A stretch of DNA of 64,000 nucleotides from Pseudomonadota bacterium (lineage in GTDB: Bacteria > Pseudomonadota > Alphaproteobacteria > Caulobacterales > Caulobacteraceae): contig JAKBBV010000003.1 in assembly GCA_021808285.1 (NCBI GenBank), positions 39,749-103,748 on the forward strand. The letters run 5' to 3'. Position numbers and translations under genes: made by a program. Below are positions 16,282 through 25,139 of the stretch, piece by piece (positions within the stretch are counted from its first letter, which is position 1; every line of letters starts with the position of its first letter). Under the pieces are notes generated by a model. The model was not told the DNA's origin. It did not search any database and was given only the letters and a program-made list of their open reading frames with translations.

Positions 16282-17871
16282 ATGAGCCGCACCCTGATCC
16301 TGGCGCTGGGTCTGATCGGCCTCGCGGCTTCGGCCCATGCCCAGACCAGCGGGTCCAGGGCCCACCGTTGGTGGGAGGACATCCGCATTCTCGCCAGCGA
16401 TCATATGCAGGGCCGCCTGACCGGGACGGTCGGATATGACCGCGCCGCCGCCTTCGTGATCGAGCGGTTCCAGGGCATCAACCTGATCCCGCAGGGCGAC
16501 TCCCACACCTTCCTGCAGGAGGTCCCGTTCGAGACCCAGAGCATCGACCAGCAGGCCTCGCGGGCCGAGCTGACGTCAGCCCGTGGCGCGACCACCCGTC
16601 TACAGGTCGGAGAAGACATGCTGATTTCCGCCGGCGGCGGGCCGCGGGCCTTGAAATATGAAGCCCCACTGGTCTTCGCCGGGTACGGCCTTCACCTGCC
16701 TCAGCTGGGATATGACGATTTCAAGGGCCTGGATGTGCGAGGACGCATCGTGGTCGTCATCTCTGGCGGCCCAGCGAATCTGCCAGGCCCGGCCAAGGCC
16801 GCCGCGCGATCCGAGCGCCTGAAATTCCTGGGTCAGGCCGGCGCCGCCGGCCTCATCACCCTGACCACGCCCCAACAGGTCGAAATCCCCTGGCCGCGTC
16901 TGAAGCTGCTCGCGTCGCAGACGGGGATGTACCTTGCCGACGCCAAACTGAGGGACACGCCGGACGGGCTCTTCTCAGCCACGGTGAACCCTCAAAAGGC
17001 CGCGCTTCTGTTCGCCGGGTCCGACCAGAGCTTCGACACATTGGCGCGACTCGCCGACGCTTCGGCCCCCGTGCCGACATTCCCGCTGCCACAGCATCTC
17101 AGGGTCAGCGTCGCGGCGACGCGCGGGCGCATCCAGTCACCCAATCTGGTGGCCAAGCTGGAAGGCGCCGATCCGACTCTTAAGCGGGAATATGTGGTCG
17201 TCTCGGCCCACCTGGACCATCTTGGCGTCGGCCGGCCGATCCACGGCGATCCGATCTATCACGGCGCCATGGACGACGGATCGGGCGTCGCCAGCGTTCT
17301 GGACATCGCGCGCCATCTCAGCCTTGGTCCGCGTCCCAAGCGCTCGATCCTGTTTGTTCTATTCACCGGAGAGGAGAAAGGGCTGTTGGGGTCTCACTAT
17401 TTCGCAGAGCGCCCGACGGTCCCTAGGGACGCCATCGTCGCCGACCTCAATATGGACATGCCCCTTCCCCTCTGGCCGCTTCATTCGGTGATCGCTCAGG
17501 GAGACAAGGAGAGCACACTCGGCGCTGTGGCCGCCAAGGTCGCGCAGGAACAGACCCTCGTCCTCCTGGCCGACCCTGTCCCCGACCGGAACAGCTTCGT
17601 GCGCACCGATCAGTTCAGTTTTGTCCGCGCGGGCATACCCGCCTTGGCCTTCAAGTTTGGCTTCCCCAGGGGCTCACGCGAGTTCGAGATCGAGCATGCC
17701 TGGCGGGCGAACCGCTATCACTCGCCGCTGGACAACATTACCCAGCCTGGCGTGCTGCCCGCCGAAGCGGTCAAGCTGGATGACTTTATCGCCGACATCG
17801 CGGTGCGGGCCGCCGATGATCCCGCGCGTCCAGCCTGGCTGCCGACCAGCATCTTCCGGGCAGGTTCCTGA
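16282..17871 (+). CDS. M28-family zinc metallopeptidase, exported
   Basis: This 529-residue aminopeptidase-type M28 protein has a clear signal peptide (LILALGLIGLAASAHA). A PA-domain-like insert (about 110-290) precedes the catalytic domain. Zinc ligands follow the family order: His in VSAHLDHLG, Asp in GAMDDGSGVA, the Glu pair in FTGEEKGLLGS, Asp in ADLNMDM, and His in RYHSPLDN. It probably releases N-terminal residues from peptides in the periplasm. The ATG at 16282 is preceded by GGAG and opens the signal peptide; the longer frame overlaps the previous gene. It is convergent with epmB. Confidence 0.9.
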   Translation: MSRTLILALGLIGLAASAHAQTSGSRAHRWWEDIRILASDHMQGRLTGTVGYDRAAAFVIERFQGINLIPQGDSHTFLQEVPFETQSIDQQASRAELTSARGATTRLQVGEDMLISAGGGPRALKYEAPLVFAGYGLHLPQLGYDDFKGLDVRGRIVVVISGGPANLPGPAKAAARSERLKFLGQAGAAGLITLTTPQQVEIPWPRLKLLASQTGMYLADAKLRDTPDGLFSATVNPQKAALLFAGSDQSFDTLARLADASAPVPTFPLPQHLRVSVAATRGRIQSPNLVAKLEGADPTLKREYVVVSAHLDHLGVGRPIHGDPIYHGAMDDGSGVASVLDIARHLSLGPRPKRSILFVLFTGEEKGLLGSHYFAERPTVPRDAIVADLNMDMPLPLWPLHSVIAQGDKESTLGAVAAKVAQEQTLVLLADPVPDRNSFVRTDQFSFVRAGIPALAFKFGFPRGSREFEIEHAWRANRYHSPLDNITQPGVLPAEAVKLDDFIADIAVRAADDPARPAWLPTSIFRAGS

Positions 17872-17892
17872 GGAACAGGGGGGGCTGAGACT

Positions 17893-18936
17893 TCAGCCGA
17901 AACGGTGCGTGACGCCCCAGGGATCTGTGATCTCGAGCGCGGCCTCAGAATCTGAGACGACGTAGTCGGGTCCCACCGGGACCTTGCCGTGACCGCCCGG
18001 TATGTCGAGCACAAAGGTGGGCTGGCACAGGCCCGAGACGCGGCCTCGCAGCCGGCGAACCATCTCCCGGCCCTCCGCCAACGGCACGCGGAAATGACCG
18101 CTGCCAGGGGCGGGATCGAGATGGTGAAGGTAATAGGGCCGGATCCGAGTCTCGACGAGCGCGCGCATCAGCGACTCAAGCACGATCGGATCGTCATTGA
18201 CGCCGCGCAGAAGGACCGTCTGACTCAAGAGGACGATCCCGGCATCGACCAGCCTGGCGCAGGCGGCCCGAACCTCAGAGGTCAGCTCCCTCGGATGGTT
18301 GACGTGCAGCGCGAGATAGGTCGCCTTTCGCCCACGCTTGAGCGCCCGGATAAGGGCCGGTGTGATGCGTTCCGGCGCCACGGCGGGCGCCCGGCTATGC
18401 ACGCGAAGAACCCGCAAATGGGTGATTTCGGCCAGTTCCCGCGTCAGGGCCTCCAGGCGCCTGGCGGAGAGGATCAGAGGGTCCCCCCCGGTCAGGATGA
18501 CCTCCCAGATGTCGCGATGTTCGCGGATGTACTGGATCGCGGCGCTCAGCGCGTCCGGCGACAGCGCCTCGGCCTTGCCAGGGCCGACCCGGTCGCGCCG
18601 AAAGCAGAAGCGGCAGTAGCTCGCGCAGACGTGCGTGGGCATGAGCAGGACCCTGTCCGGATAGCGGTGCACGATCCCCGGTAGCGGGCTCTTGATGAGA
18701 TCACCTGTGGGATCTGTCATCTCGTCGGGCGAGGCTTCGAGCTCGGCGGCCCCGGGCAGAAACTGAAGGGCGACGGGATCGGCGGGGTCGGAGCCCTCGA
18801 TCAGCGCTGCGCTGAGCGGCGTGATGGCGACGGCATAACGCGCCGCGACCGCCTCCAAGGCGCGACGGTCCTCGGGCGAAGCCAGGCCCGCCTCGATCAG
18901 GGCGTCTATGCTGCGAAGTGTCGGGGCAACGCTCAT
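17893..18936 (-). CDS. epmB: EF-P beta-lysylation radical SAM enzyme (lysine 2,3-aminomutase-like)
   Basis: This 347-residue radical SAM enzyme has the cluster-binding CASYCRFCFRRD (CX3CX2C). Downstream aminomutase segments are VILTGGDPLIL, LRVHSRAPAVAPERI and YYLHHLDPAPGSGHFRV. It resembles lysine 2,3-aminomutase but is shorter and lies 11 bp after epmA, opposite efp. That context fits EpmB, which makes (R)-beta-lysine for modification of elongation factor P. I chose the ATG at 18934-18936 (MSVAPTLRSIDALIEAG). The open frame continues upstream, but only over epmA. Confidence 0.92.
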   Translation of the reverse strand: MSVAPTLRSIDALIEAGLASPEDRRALEAVAARYAVAITPLSAALIEGSDPADPVALQFLPGAAELEASPDEMTDPTGDLIKSPLPGIVHRYPDRVLLMPTHVCASYCRFCFRRDRVGPGKAEALSPDALSAAIQYIREHRDIWEVILTGGDPLILSARRLEALTRELAEITHLRVLRVHSRAPAVAPERITPALIRALKRGRKATYLALHVNHPRELTSEVRAACARLVDAGIVLLSQTVLLRGVNDDPIVLESLMRALVETRIRPYYLHHLDPAPGSGHFRVPLAEGREMVRRLRGRVSGLCQPTFVLDIPGGHGKVPVGPDYVVSDSEAALEITDPWGVTHRFG

Positions 18937-18947
18937 CGGGGCCGGCC

Positions 18948-20003
18948 TTAGTCTGTTTGCGGGACACTCGTCCACTGCACGTCCGAAACCCGCTCCACGC
19001 CCGCCGCCAGCATGGCCAATCGATCGAATCCCAGGGCGGCGCCCGATGCGGGAGGCATGCGGGCCAGAGCCGCGAGGAACCCCTCGTCCAGCGGATAATC
19101 CAGGCCGTAAACGCGTTGCTTTTCCGCCATTTCCGCTTCGAAGCGGCGGCGCTGTTCCACCGGATCGGTGAGTTCGCCGAAGGCGTTGGCCAGCTCGACG
19201 CCGCAAACATAGAGCTCGAACCGCTCCGCGACCCGGGCATCCTCGGGCTTTAGGCGCGCCAGAGCCGCCTCGCAGGCGGGATATTCGCACAGCAAGGTCG
19301 GGCGACCGACACCCAGATGCGGCTCGATCTTCTCCACCAGGACACGGCTGAAGATATCCGACCAGGTGTCGTTGTCCGCTGTCCTGACGCCCACCTTCTG
19401 CGCCCGATCCCGAAGATCGTCGCGATCCGTCTCTCCCCCGGCGCCAATTGAGCTCAGAAGATCGATGCCCGCGAAGCTGTCGAAGGCCTGAGCCAGGGTC
19501 ACGCGTTCCGGCGTCGCGGCGGCCTCAGCTTGTCGCCCCCGAAACCGAAAGACGTCCCGCCCCGCCAGTCGCGCGGTCAGGCGCAACAGGTCCGCGCAGT
19601 CCTCCATCAGGCGCTCATATGGCTCCTCGACGCGGTACCACTCCAGCATGGTGAACTCCGGGGCGTGCAGGTCGCCGCGCTCCCGGTCCCGCCACACCCG
19701 GGCGAGCTCGAAGATCCGCCTCTCGCCCGCCGCCAGAAGACCCTTGCAGGCGAATTCGGGGGAGGTTCGCAGATAGAGCGGCGCCACTCGCCCATCCACG
19801 GTCGTCACGCGTGCGGCGATTCCATGCAGATGCGCCTCATTGCCCGGCGACACGCCCAGGCTCGCGGTCTCGACCTCGACGAATCCCTGGGTCTCAAAGT
19901 GATCTCGCACCGCGCGATTCAGCGCGCTCCGCAGGAGCAAGCCGGAACGGCGCAACCCATGATGCTCCAGCGGTCCAAGACCACGGGCCGGACCGCCGCT
20001 CAC
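18948..20003 (-). CDS. epmA: EF-P--(R)-beta-lysine ligase (lysyl-tRNA synthetase paralogue)
   Basis: This 351-residue protein is the class II lysyl-tRNA synthetase catalytic core without the anticodon-binding domain. Motif 2 is visible as [25 protein letters not shown]; motif 3 lies in [16 protein letters not shown]; the N-terminal [21 protein letters not shown] matches motif 1. EpmA attaches beta-lysine to the conserved lysine of EF-P. The likely start is GTG at 20001-20003. It is transcribed with epmB and divergently from efp across about 125 bp, so all three parts of the pathway sit together. Confidence 0.92.
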   Translation of the reverse strand: MSGGPARGLGPLEHHGLRRSGLLLRSALNRAVRDHFETQGFVEVETASLGVSPGNEAHLHGIAARVTTVDGRVAPLYLRTSPEFACKGLLAAGERRIFELARVWRDRERGDLHAPEFTMLEWYRVEEPYERLMEDCADLLRLTARLAGRDVFRFRGRQAEAAATPERVTLAQAFDSFAGIDLLSSIGAGGETDRDDLRDRAQKVGVRTADNDTWSDIFSRVLVEKIEPHLGVGRPTLLCEYPACEAALARLKPEDARVAERFELYVCGVELANAFGELTDPVEQRRRFEAEMAEKQRVYGLDYPLDEGFLAALARMPPASGAALGFDRLAMLAAGVERVSDVQWTSVPQTD

Positions 20004-20129
20004 GACGTCCGCTCAGGGGCGGGGAACCGCAAGCCCTTCTCAGAGTGGCTGCACGCAGTGTATCGGAACCGGGAGTTCACAGGCTCGGGCCGCTCTCGCC
20101 CGGCCCGACGCGCAGATTTCGAGGTCGTT

Positions 20130-20699
20130 TTGGTCAAGGTCGCCGCCAGTTCGCTCCGTAAGGGCTCCGTCGTGGACATCGATGGGAGGCTCTATGTCGT
20201 CCTATCGATGGAGAATATCCATCCTGGCAAGGGTACGCCCGTGACCCAGCTCGACATGCGACGGATCGCCGACGGGGTGAAGGTGTCCGAGCGCTATCGC
20301 ACGACCGAACAGGTGGAGCGCGCCTTCGTCGATCAACGCGACTATAACTTCCTGTATCAGGACTCCGACGGCTACCACTTCATGAACCCCGAGACCTATG
20401 ATCAGGTCGCGGCCCCGGCTGACCTGATTGGCGAGGCCGCGGTTTATCTTCAGGAGGGCATGACGGTGGCGCTCTCCCTCCACAACGATATCCCTATCGC
20501 CATAGAACTGCCGACGCGGGCCACGCTGGAGATCGTCGAGACTGAGCCCACGGTAAAGGGCCAGACGGCCTCGGGTTCCTACAAGCCCGCTCTGTTGTCG
20601 AACGGCGTCCGCACCATGGTGCCGACCTATCTCGCCACAGGCGCCAGGATTGTCGTCATGACCGCCGATGGCTCTTACGTCGAGCGCGCCAAGGACTGA
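20130..20699 (+). CDS. efp: Translation elongation factor P
   Basis: This 189-residue EF-P stimulates peptide bond formation at polyproline stretches by binding between the ribosomal P and E sites. Domain I contains [19 protein letters not shown] and the tip loop HPGKGTPV, whose lysine is the expected modification site. Domains II and III follow, with [39 protein letters not shown] and [14 protein letters not shown] place the start at a TTG (20130) with GAGG 5 nt upstream, which gives the usual length; there is no suitable ATG or GTG nearby. Presence of epmA and epmB opposite indicates beta-lysylation, not rhamnosylation. Confidence 0.93.
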   Translation: MVKVAASSLRKGSVVDIDGRLYVVLSMENIHPGKGTPVTQLDMRRIADGVKVSERYRTTEQVERAFVDQRDYNFLYQDSDGYHFMNPETYDQVAAPADLIGEAAVYLQEGMTVALSLHNDIPIAIELPTRATLEIVETEPTVKGQTASGSYKPALLSNGVRTMVPTYLATGARIVVMTADGSYVERAKD

Positions 20700-20709
20700 C
20701 GCGTCGCGA

Positions 20710-21687
20710 CTATTGCTCGCCGCGCGGCATGGCGGCGCGCACCGCCGGGTCGAACCCGCTGGCCGCCCATTCCCCCTGCGCCGTGTTCCAGTGCGAGAAG
20801 AACAGCCGGATCTTCGGGTCCGGGTGGCGGGCCAGTCGCTCAGGGAACAGGTTCCAATCCGTGAGCGCCGGCGTTGGCGGGCGGACGTAACGGTCGGTGG
20901 TGGGGAGCGCACTTCTGAGCCAGCCGCCGCGCGCGTAATACTGATGCCAGGTGCGACGCCTCTCATCGCCGTTTCCGTCGAGACGCGTGTGAAAGGTGGC
21001 TGTGTCATAGAGGATGCAGGTCCCGGCGGGCCCATAGAGGGGGACCTCCTGGTAATCGTCTCCCAGCCCGGCAAATGCCTCCTGCAGGGTCTCGAACCGA
21101 TTGGAGCGCGGAACCACGCAAAAACACGGTGTCCCTGGCCCCGTATCGGTCAGGTAGTGGATCGCGCACAGCCAGTCGCAAGGCATGTAGGGCCGCCGGA
21201 CCAACCGGTCCTCCCGCACTGCGTCGTGATGGAAGTTCATCGCCCCGGCTCCAGCGCCCTTGGGCGTCTCACGGAAGTTGAATTCCGCGAACCGAACCCG
21301 CTCTTCCCCGCCGAGGAGCCGCGAGACAATGGGGAACGAACTTGGATGCCGGGTGAACGGGTCCAGTTCCGGATAGTCGAGCAGCGGTTGGGAAAAGATC
21401 AGACCCTGATTGCGATGATGCGGCTTGCGGCGGTCGCCTAGTCCCCAGGCGTCCGGACGCTCAGCTTGGGTCCGATCAAAGAAGGCGTTGAGGACGCCGA
21501 GCTCCTCGACCGACAGGCAGCCGCCCAGGACCACATAGCCCTCCGCCTCGAAGAACCCGGCGGCGGCCTCGGCCTGGGTGTGGGGATCGAACAGCCGGAC
21601 CGGTCCGGACGCGCGTTTGCCAAATCCCTGAGCCGCCTTCGTTGGGTCGCCACTGAGGTTGGGCTGGCGCTCCAGAACAATGCTCAT
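20710..21687 (-). CDS. Phytanoyl-CoA dioxygenase (PhyH) family protein
   Basis: This 325-residue protein has the Fe(II)/2-oxoglutarate dioxygenase facial triad: His and Asp in MNFHHDAV (around 148-155) and the distal His in TATFHTRLDGN (around 230-240). The N-terminal helix region AAGFFEAEGYVVLGGCLSVEEL and the segment GTPCFCVVPRSN are typical of the PhyH family. Such enzymes hydroxylate acyl-CoAs or small metabolites; the substrate is not predictable. It is convergent with efp and lies 87 bp downstream of the dienelactone hydrolase on the same strand. Confidence 0.85.
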   Translation of the reverse strand: MSIVLERQPNLSGDPTKAAQGFGKRASGPVRLFDPHTQAEAAAGFFEAEGYVVLGGCLSVEELGVLNAFFDRTQAERPDAWGLGDRRKPHHRNQGLIFSQPLLDYPELDPFTRHPSSFPIVSRLLGGEERVRFAEFNFRETPKGAGAGAMNFHHDAVREDRLVRRPYMPCDWLCAIHYLTDTGPGTPCFCVVPRSNRFETLQEAFAGLGDDYQEVPLYGPAGTCILYDTATFHTRLDGNGDERRRTWHQYYARGGWLRSALPTTDRYVRPPTPALTDWNLFPERLARHPDPKIRLFFSHWNTAQGEWAASGFDPAVRAAMPRGEQ

Positions 21688-21774
21688 GCCAATCTCCGCT
21701 CAGGCCCGCACGCCTCAAGGTCCAGGGTGGAGGATGCCCTCACCTCCACGATGGACGCAACCCGCCCCCAGGCC

Positions 21775-22521
21775 TCAGGCTTTCAGCGTCTCTTCAAGAA
21801 GCGCCAGAAGTTCACGCCAGTGTCGTTCGGCCGCCACCTCATTATAGACCGGCATGTCCGGCGGCGCGTAGCCATGCAAGGCGCCCTCATAGATCTCGAC
21901 CCGGCTGTCTACCCCGGCCGCGTCGAGGGCCGTGCGCAGTCGGTCGGCCTGCTCCGGAGGAAAACCCGCGTCCTGGTCGGCGCCGGCGATATAGACCTTC
22001 GCCCTGATCTTCGGCGCGAGGAGGTGAGGGCTGTCAGGCTCGTCCGTCGCCAGCCGGCCGCCATGGAAGCCGGCCGCCGCAGCGATCCGGTCGGGATAGG
22101 CGCCCGCGGCGCGAAGGGCCAGAGCCGCGCCCATGCAGTAGCCGGTGCAGCCGACCTTCGTCCCTTTCACCTGAGGCTGGGCGGCCAGCCAGTCGAGGAA
22201 GGCCCCGGTGTCGCGAGTCGACTTTTCCGGATTGGTCGAGCCCATGAACTTGCCGAACACCTCCCGCCGCTTCTCCTCGCTGGCCATGGCCTCCTTGAGA
22301 TTGATCGGCTCATAAGGACCCACTCGCCAGAACATGTCAGGCAGAAGGACGAAGTAGCCATGACTGGCCAGGCGTTCGCACATCTCGAACATGGCCGGCC
22401 GGATCGCCGGGGCGTCCATATAGAAGATTACGGCTGGCCAGGGGCCTTCACCCCCGGGGATAAAACTGAAGGCGCGGGCCTCGCCATCGGGAGTGGGAAT
22501 GGCGTGTTGCGTCATGGGCAT
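21775..22521 (-). CDS. Dienelactone hydrolase family protein
   Basis: This 248-residue alpha/beta hydrolase has the dienelactone hydrolase triad: nucleophile Cys in GCTGYCMGAALAL, Asp in GADQDAGFP, and His in GALHGYAPPD. The cysteine nucleophile separates it from serine esterases. Typical substrates are dienelactones from chlorocatechol breakdown, though many members are general carboxylester hydrolases. I chose the ATG at 22519-22521 because AAGGA lies 7 nt upstream; a longer frame would add a cysteine-rich stretch unlike the family. It is followed by the PhyH dioxygenase and preceded by an aldo/keto reductase, all on the minus strand. Confidence 0.85.
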   Translation of the reverse strand: MPMTQHAIPTPDGEARAFSFIPGGEGPWPAVIFYMDAPAIRPAMFEMCERLASHGYFVLLPDMFWRVGPYEPINLKEAMASEEKRREVFGKFMGSTNPEKSTRDTGAFLDWLAAQPQVKGTKVGCTGYCMGAALALRAAGAYPDRIAAAAGFHGGRLATDEPDSPHLLAPKIRAKVYIAGADQDAGFPPEQADRLRTALDAAGVDSRVEIYEGALHGYAPPDMPVYNEVAAERHWRELLALLEETLKA

Positions 22522-22583
22522 GGGGCAATCCTTGCAATCGAGAGTGAGACACTCAAAAGACACAGCGACTTCTGGCGCCGTCC

Positions 22584-23519
22584 TTACTTCACCAGAGCAG
22601 AGACCTCGGCCACCTCACGCGCGCTCAGGCTCCAGGCGCCAGCGGCGGCGTTGGCCCTGACCTGTTCCGGCCGGGTGGCGCCCGCAATGACCGAGGATAC
22701 GCTCGGTTGGCCCAGAAGCCAGCCAAACGCCAGATCGAGGAGTGTGCGGCCTCTAGCCTCCGCCCAAGCCTTGAGCGCATCGACCTTGTCGAAGGCCTTG
22801 TCGTTCAGCGCGGCCTGGCCGCGAGGCCCGAACGCCGCCAGCCGGGTTCCTTCGGGCGGAGCCTCTCCGCGCACATACTTGCCGGTGAGCAGACCCGAGG
22901 CGAGGGGGAAGAAGGGCAACAAGCCCAGGCCGAACCGTTCGCAGGCGGGCATCACTTCGAACTCCACCTTGCGCTCCAGAAGGCTGTAATTGTTCTGGGC
23001 GGAAACGAACCGGTTCAGATGCCCCTCACGCGCCGTCCAGTCCGCGTCGGCGATCTGCCAGCCGGAGAAGTTGGAGTTCCCCAGATATCTCACCTTACCT
23101 TGACGCACGAGATCATCGAGGGCGCCCAGCGTCTCCTCGATCGGGGTGTCGGGATCGGGGCGATGCATCTGGTAGAGATCGATATAGTCCGTTCCCAGAC
23201 GGCGCAGGCTCGCGTCCACGGCGCTCATGACATAGCGGCGCGACCCACCCCGCTGATCCGGACCTGGCCCCATCGGGCTGGCGAACTTGGTGGCAATCAC
23301 CACTTCATGGCGTTTTCCCTTGAGTGCTGTTCCCAGCATGATCTCGGACTTGGAGCCGCCATAGACGTCGGCGGTGTCAAAGAAGGTGATCCCCTCGTCG
23401 AGGCAGGCCTGAACGACCGCGGTGGCCGCCTCCTGGTCGATGCGCATGCCAAAATTGTTGCAGCCCAGGCCGACTTCGCTGACCTTCAGACCGCTCGCGC
23501 CAAGCCGCCGATATTCCAT
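22584..23519 (-). CDS. Aldo/keto reductase
   Basis: This 311-residue (beta/alpha)8 oxidoreductase uses NADPH to reduce aldehydes or ketones. It opens with MEYRRLGASGLKVSEVGLGCNNFG. Catalytic Asp and Tyr are in ITFFDTADVYGGSKSEIMLG, Lys in VVIATKFASP, and the His region in YIDLYQMHRPDPDTPIEETLGAL. The C-terminal cofactor region is SSVIAGATRPEQVRANAAA. The ATG at 23517-23519 has an upstream GGAGG. It is similar to YghZ/Tas-type general reductases. It is divergent from the amidase gene (95 bp). Confidence 0.88.
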   Translation of the reverse strand: MEYRRLGASGLKVSEVGLGCNNFGMRIDQEAATAVVQACLDEGITFFDTADVYGGSKSEIMLGTALKGKRHEVVIATKFASPMGPGPDQRGGSRRYVMSAVDASLRRLGTDYIDLYQMHRPDPDTPIEETLGALDDLVRQGKVRYLGNSNFSGWQIADADWTAREGHLNRFVSAQNNYSLLERKVEFEVMPACERFGLGLLPFFPLASGLLTGKYVRGEAPPEGTRLAAFGPRGQAALNDKAFDKVDALKAWAEARGRTLLDLAFGWLLGQPSVSSVIAGATRPEQVRANAAAGAWSLSAREVAEVSALVK

Positions 23520-23614
23520 CGCCGCGCGCCTCCCTGTTCGTGTCGTAATAGGTTGGTAGCCTAACAAACAATCGCCGTCGTGGGCAACGCCTCTTCACTC
23601 TGAGGGACATTCAC

Positions 23615-25102
23615 TTGACTGACATCTGCGACATGACCGCGACAGACCTCGCCTCGGGGATCGCCGCTGGCCGGATCTCGGCGCAGGAGGTGATGACGGC
23701 CTCGCTTGAGCGCATCGCGCGCCTCGATGGCGCGGTGAACGCCTTCTCGCACCTGCGCCCAGCGGACCAACTGCTCGAAGAGGCCTGCGCGGCGGACGCG
23801 GCGCGGGCCAAGGGCGAGGCGCTCGGTCCCCTGCATGGGCTGCCGCACGCTGTGAAGGATTTACAGGCGGTCGCAGGACTCCCGTTCACCCGCGGATCAC
23901 CGATCTTCCGGGAGTCGGTCGCGCGCGAAGACAGTCTGATGGTGCAGCGCCTGCGCGCCGCAGGCGCCATCATCATCGGCAAGACCAACACACCCGAGTT
24001 CGGTCTGGGCTCTCACACCTTCAATCCCGTCCATGGACTGACGCGCAATCCCTATGACCCGTCCCGTTCCGCCGGCGGAAGCAGCGGCGGAGCCGCGGTC
24101 GCCCTGGCCCTGCGTCTCGCGCCCTCGGCTGACGGGAGCGATTATGGCGGCAGCCTGCGCAACCCGGCCGGCTGGAACAATGTCTTTGGCCTGCGTCCGA
24201 GCATTGGCCGCGTGCCGTCTCCGGAACGCCCCGACCGTCACTCCTGGTCGCCCACCATGGGCGTTCTGGGCCCCATGGGCCGCAGCGTCGAGGATCTTGG
24301 CCTCCTTCTGTCGGTGATCGCTGGGCCCGACCCCAGGGCGCCCCTGTGCCTCTCCGAGGATCCCTCTGTGTTCCGCAGCGATCTGCGCGCCGAGGTCAAG
24401 GGGCTGAGGCTGGGCTGGCTGGGAGATTTCGGCGGCGCCGCGCCATGCGATCCAGAGGCGAACAGCGTTTGCGAGTCAGGCCTTGCCGCATTTGGCGACT
24501 GCGGCTGCACGGTTGAGCCCGTCGCCCTCGATGTCGATTACGAAGGCCCCTGGCGCGCCTTCATCGCCTTGCGCGCGTGGCAGGCCGGGGGTGCCCTGGT
24601 CGAGCTCTACCGCGATCCCACCCTGCGCACGCAGCTGAAGCCCGAAGCCGTTTACGAGGTCGAGATGGGCCTGCGACTCCACGCCTTTGACCTCGACGCC
24701 GCCGAGGCGGTTCGCGAGGTCTGGACCCGCCGCATCCGGAACCTGTTCTCGACCTTTGACGCACTCCTGGCCCCGACCGCCCAGACTCTACCCTTCGAGG
24801 CTGCCGAGCGATGGCCAAGCCAGATCGCCGGCCGCGCCATGACGACCTACCATGAGTGGATGAAAGGCGTGTGCCTCATCAGCCTAACCGGCTGTCCATC
24901 CCTCGCGGTTCCCGCCGGATTTTCGTCCGGCGGTCTGCCCATGGGCCTACAGATTGTGACGCCGCACGGCGCCGAACTGCGAGCTCTGCGGATCGCTCGC
25001 GCCTATGCGGAGGCGGCGCCGTGGACGAAGATGCGGCGGCCGGACGAGTCCCGGCTTGCGAGGGCGCCCTTGCAGCGCGGGGAGAACGCGGCCAAGCCTT
25101 GA
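23615..25102 (+). CDS. Amidase (amidase-signature family)
   Basis: This 495-residue amidase has the Ser-cisSer-Lys triad: Lys in LPHAVKDLQAVAG (around 83-95), cis-Ser in SAGGSSGGAAVAL (around 150-162), and the nucleophile Ser in DGSDYGGSLRNPA (around 170-182). It hydrolyses an amide to a carboxylate and ammonia or an amine. The start is TTG with GAGGG upstream; an in-frame ATG lies at 23633. The next genes, an aminotransferase-fold enzyme (37 bp) and an amino acid permease (overlapping), suggest that the amidase feeds an amino acid into catabolism. Substrate unknown. Confidence 0.9.
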   Translation: MTDICDMTATDLASGIAAGRISAQEVMTASLERIARLDGAVNAFSHLRPADQLLEEACAADAARAKGEALGPLHGLPHAVKDLQAVAGLPFTRGSPIFRESVAREDSLMVQRLRAAGAIIIGKTNTPEFGLGSHTFNPVHGLTRNPYDPSRSAGGSSGGAAVALALRLAPSADGSDYGGSLRNPAGWNNVFGLRPSIGRVPSPERPDRHSWSPTMGVLGPMGRSVEDLGLLLSVIAGPDPRAPLCLSEDPSVFRSDLRAEVKGLRLGWLGDFGGAAPCDPEANSVCESGLAAFGDCGCTVEPVALDVDYEGPWRAFIALRAWQAGGALVELYRDPTLRTQLKPEAVYEVEMGLRLHAFDLDAAEAVREVWTRRIRNLFSTFDALLAPTAQTLPFEAAERWPSQIAGRAMTTYHEWMKGVCLISLTGCPSLAVPAGFSSGGLPMGLQIVTPHGAELRALRIARAYAEAAPWTKMRRPDESRLARAPLQRGENAAKP

Positions 25103-25139
25103 CATTGATCCTCCCCCTATCGCCGCCGACGGACCGGAC

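Noticed and set aside
17893..18936. Classical lysine 2,3-aminomutase for lysine fermentation
   Set aside because: It is 347 residues, shorter than KamA, and sits next to epmA and efp. EpmB is the better call.
18937..19290. Upstream extension of the epmB frame
   Set aside because: It overlaps epmA, has low-complexity composition, and the downstream ATG gives the family start.
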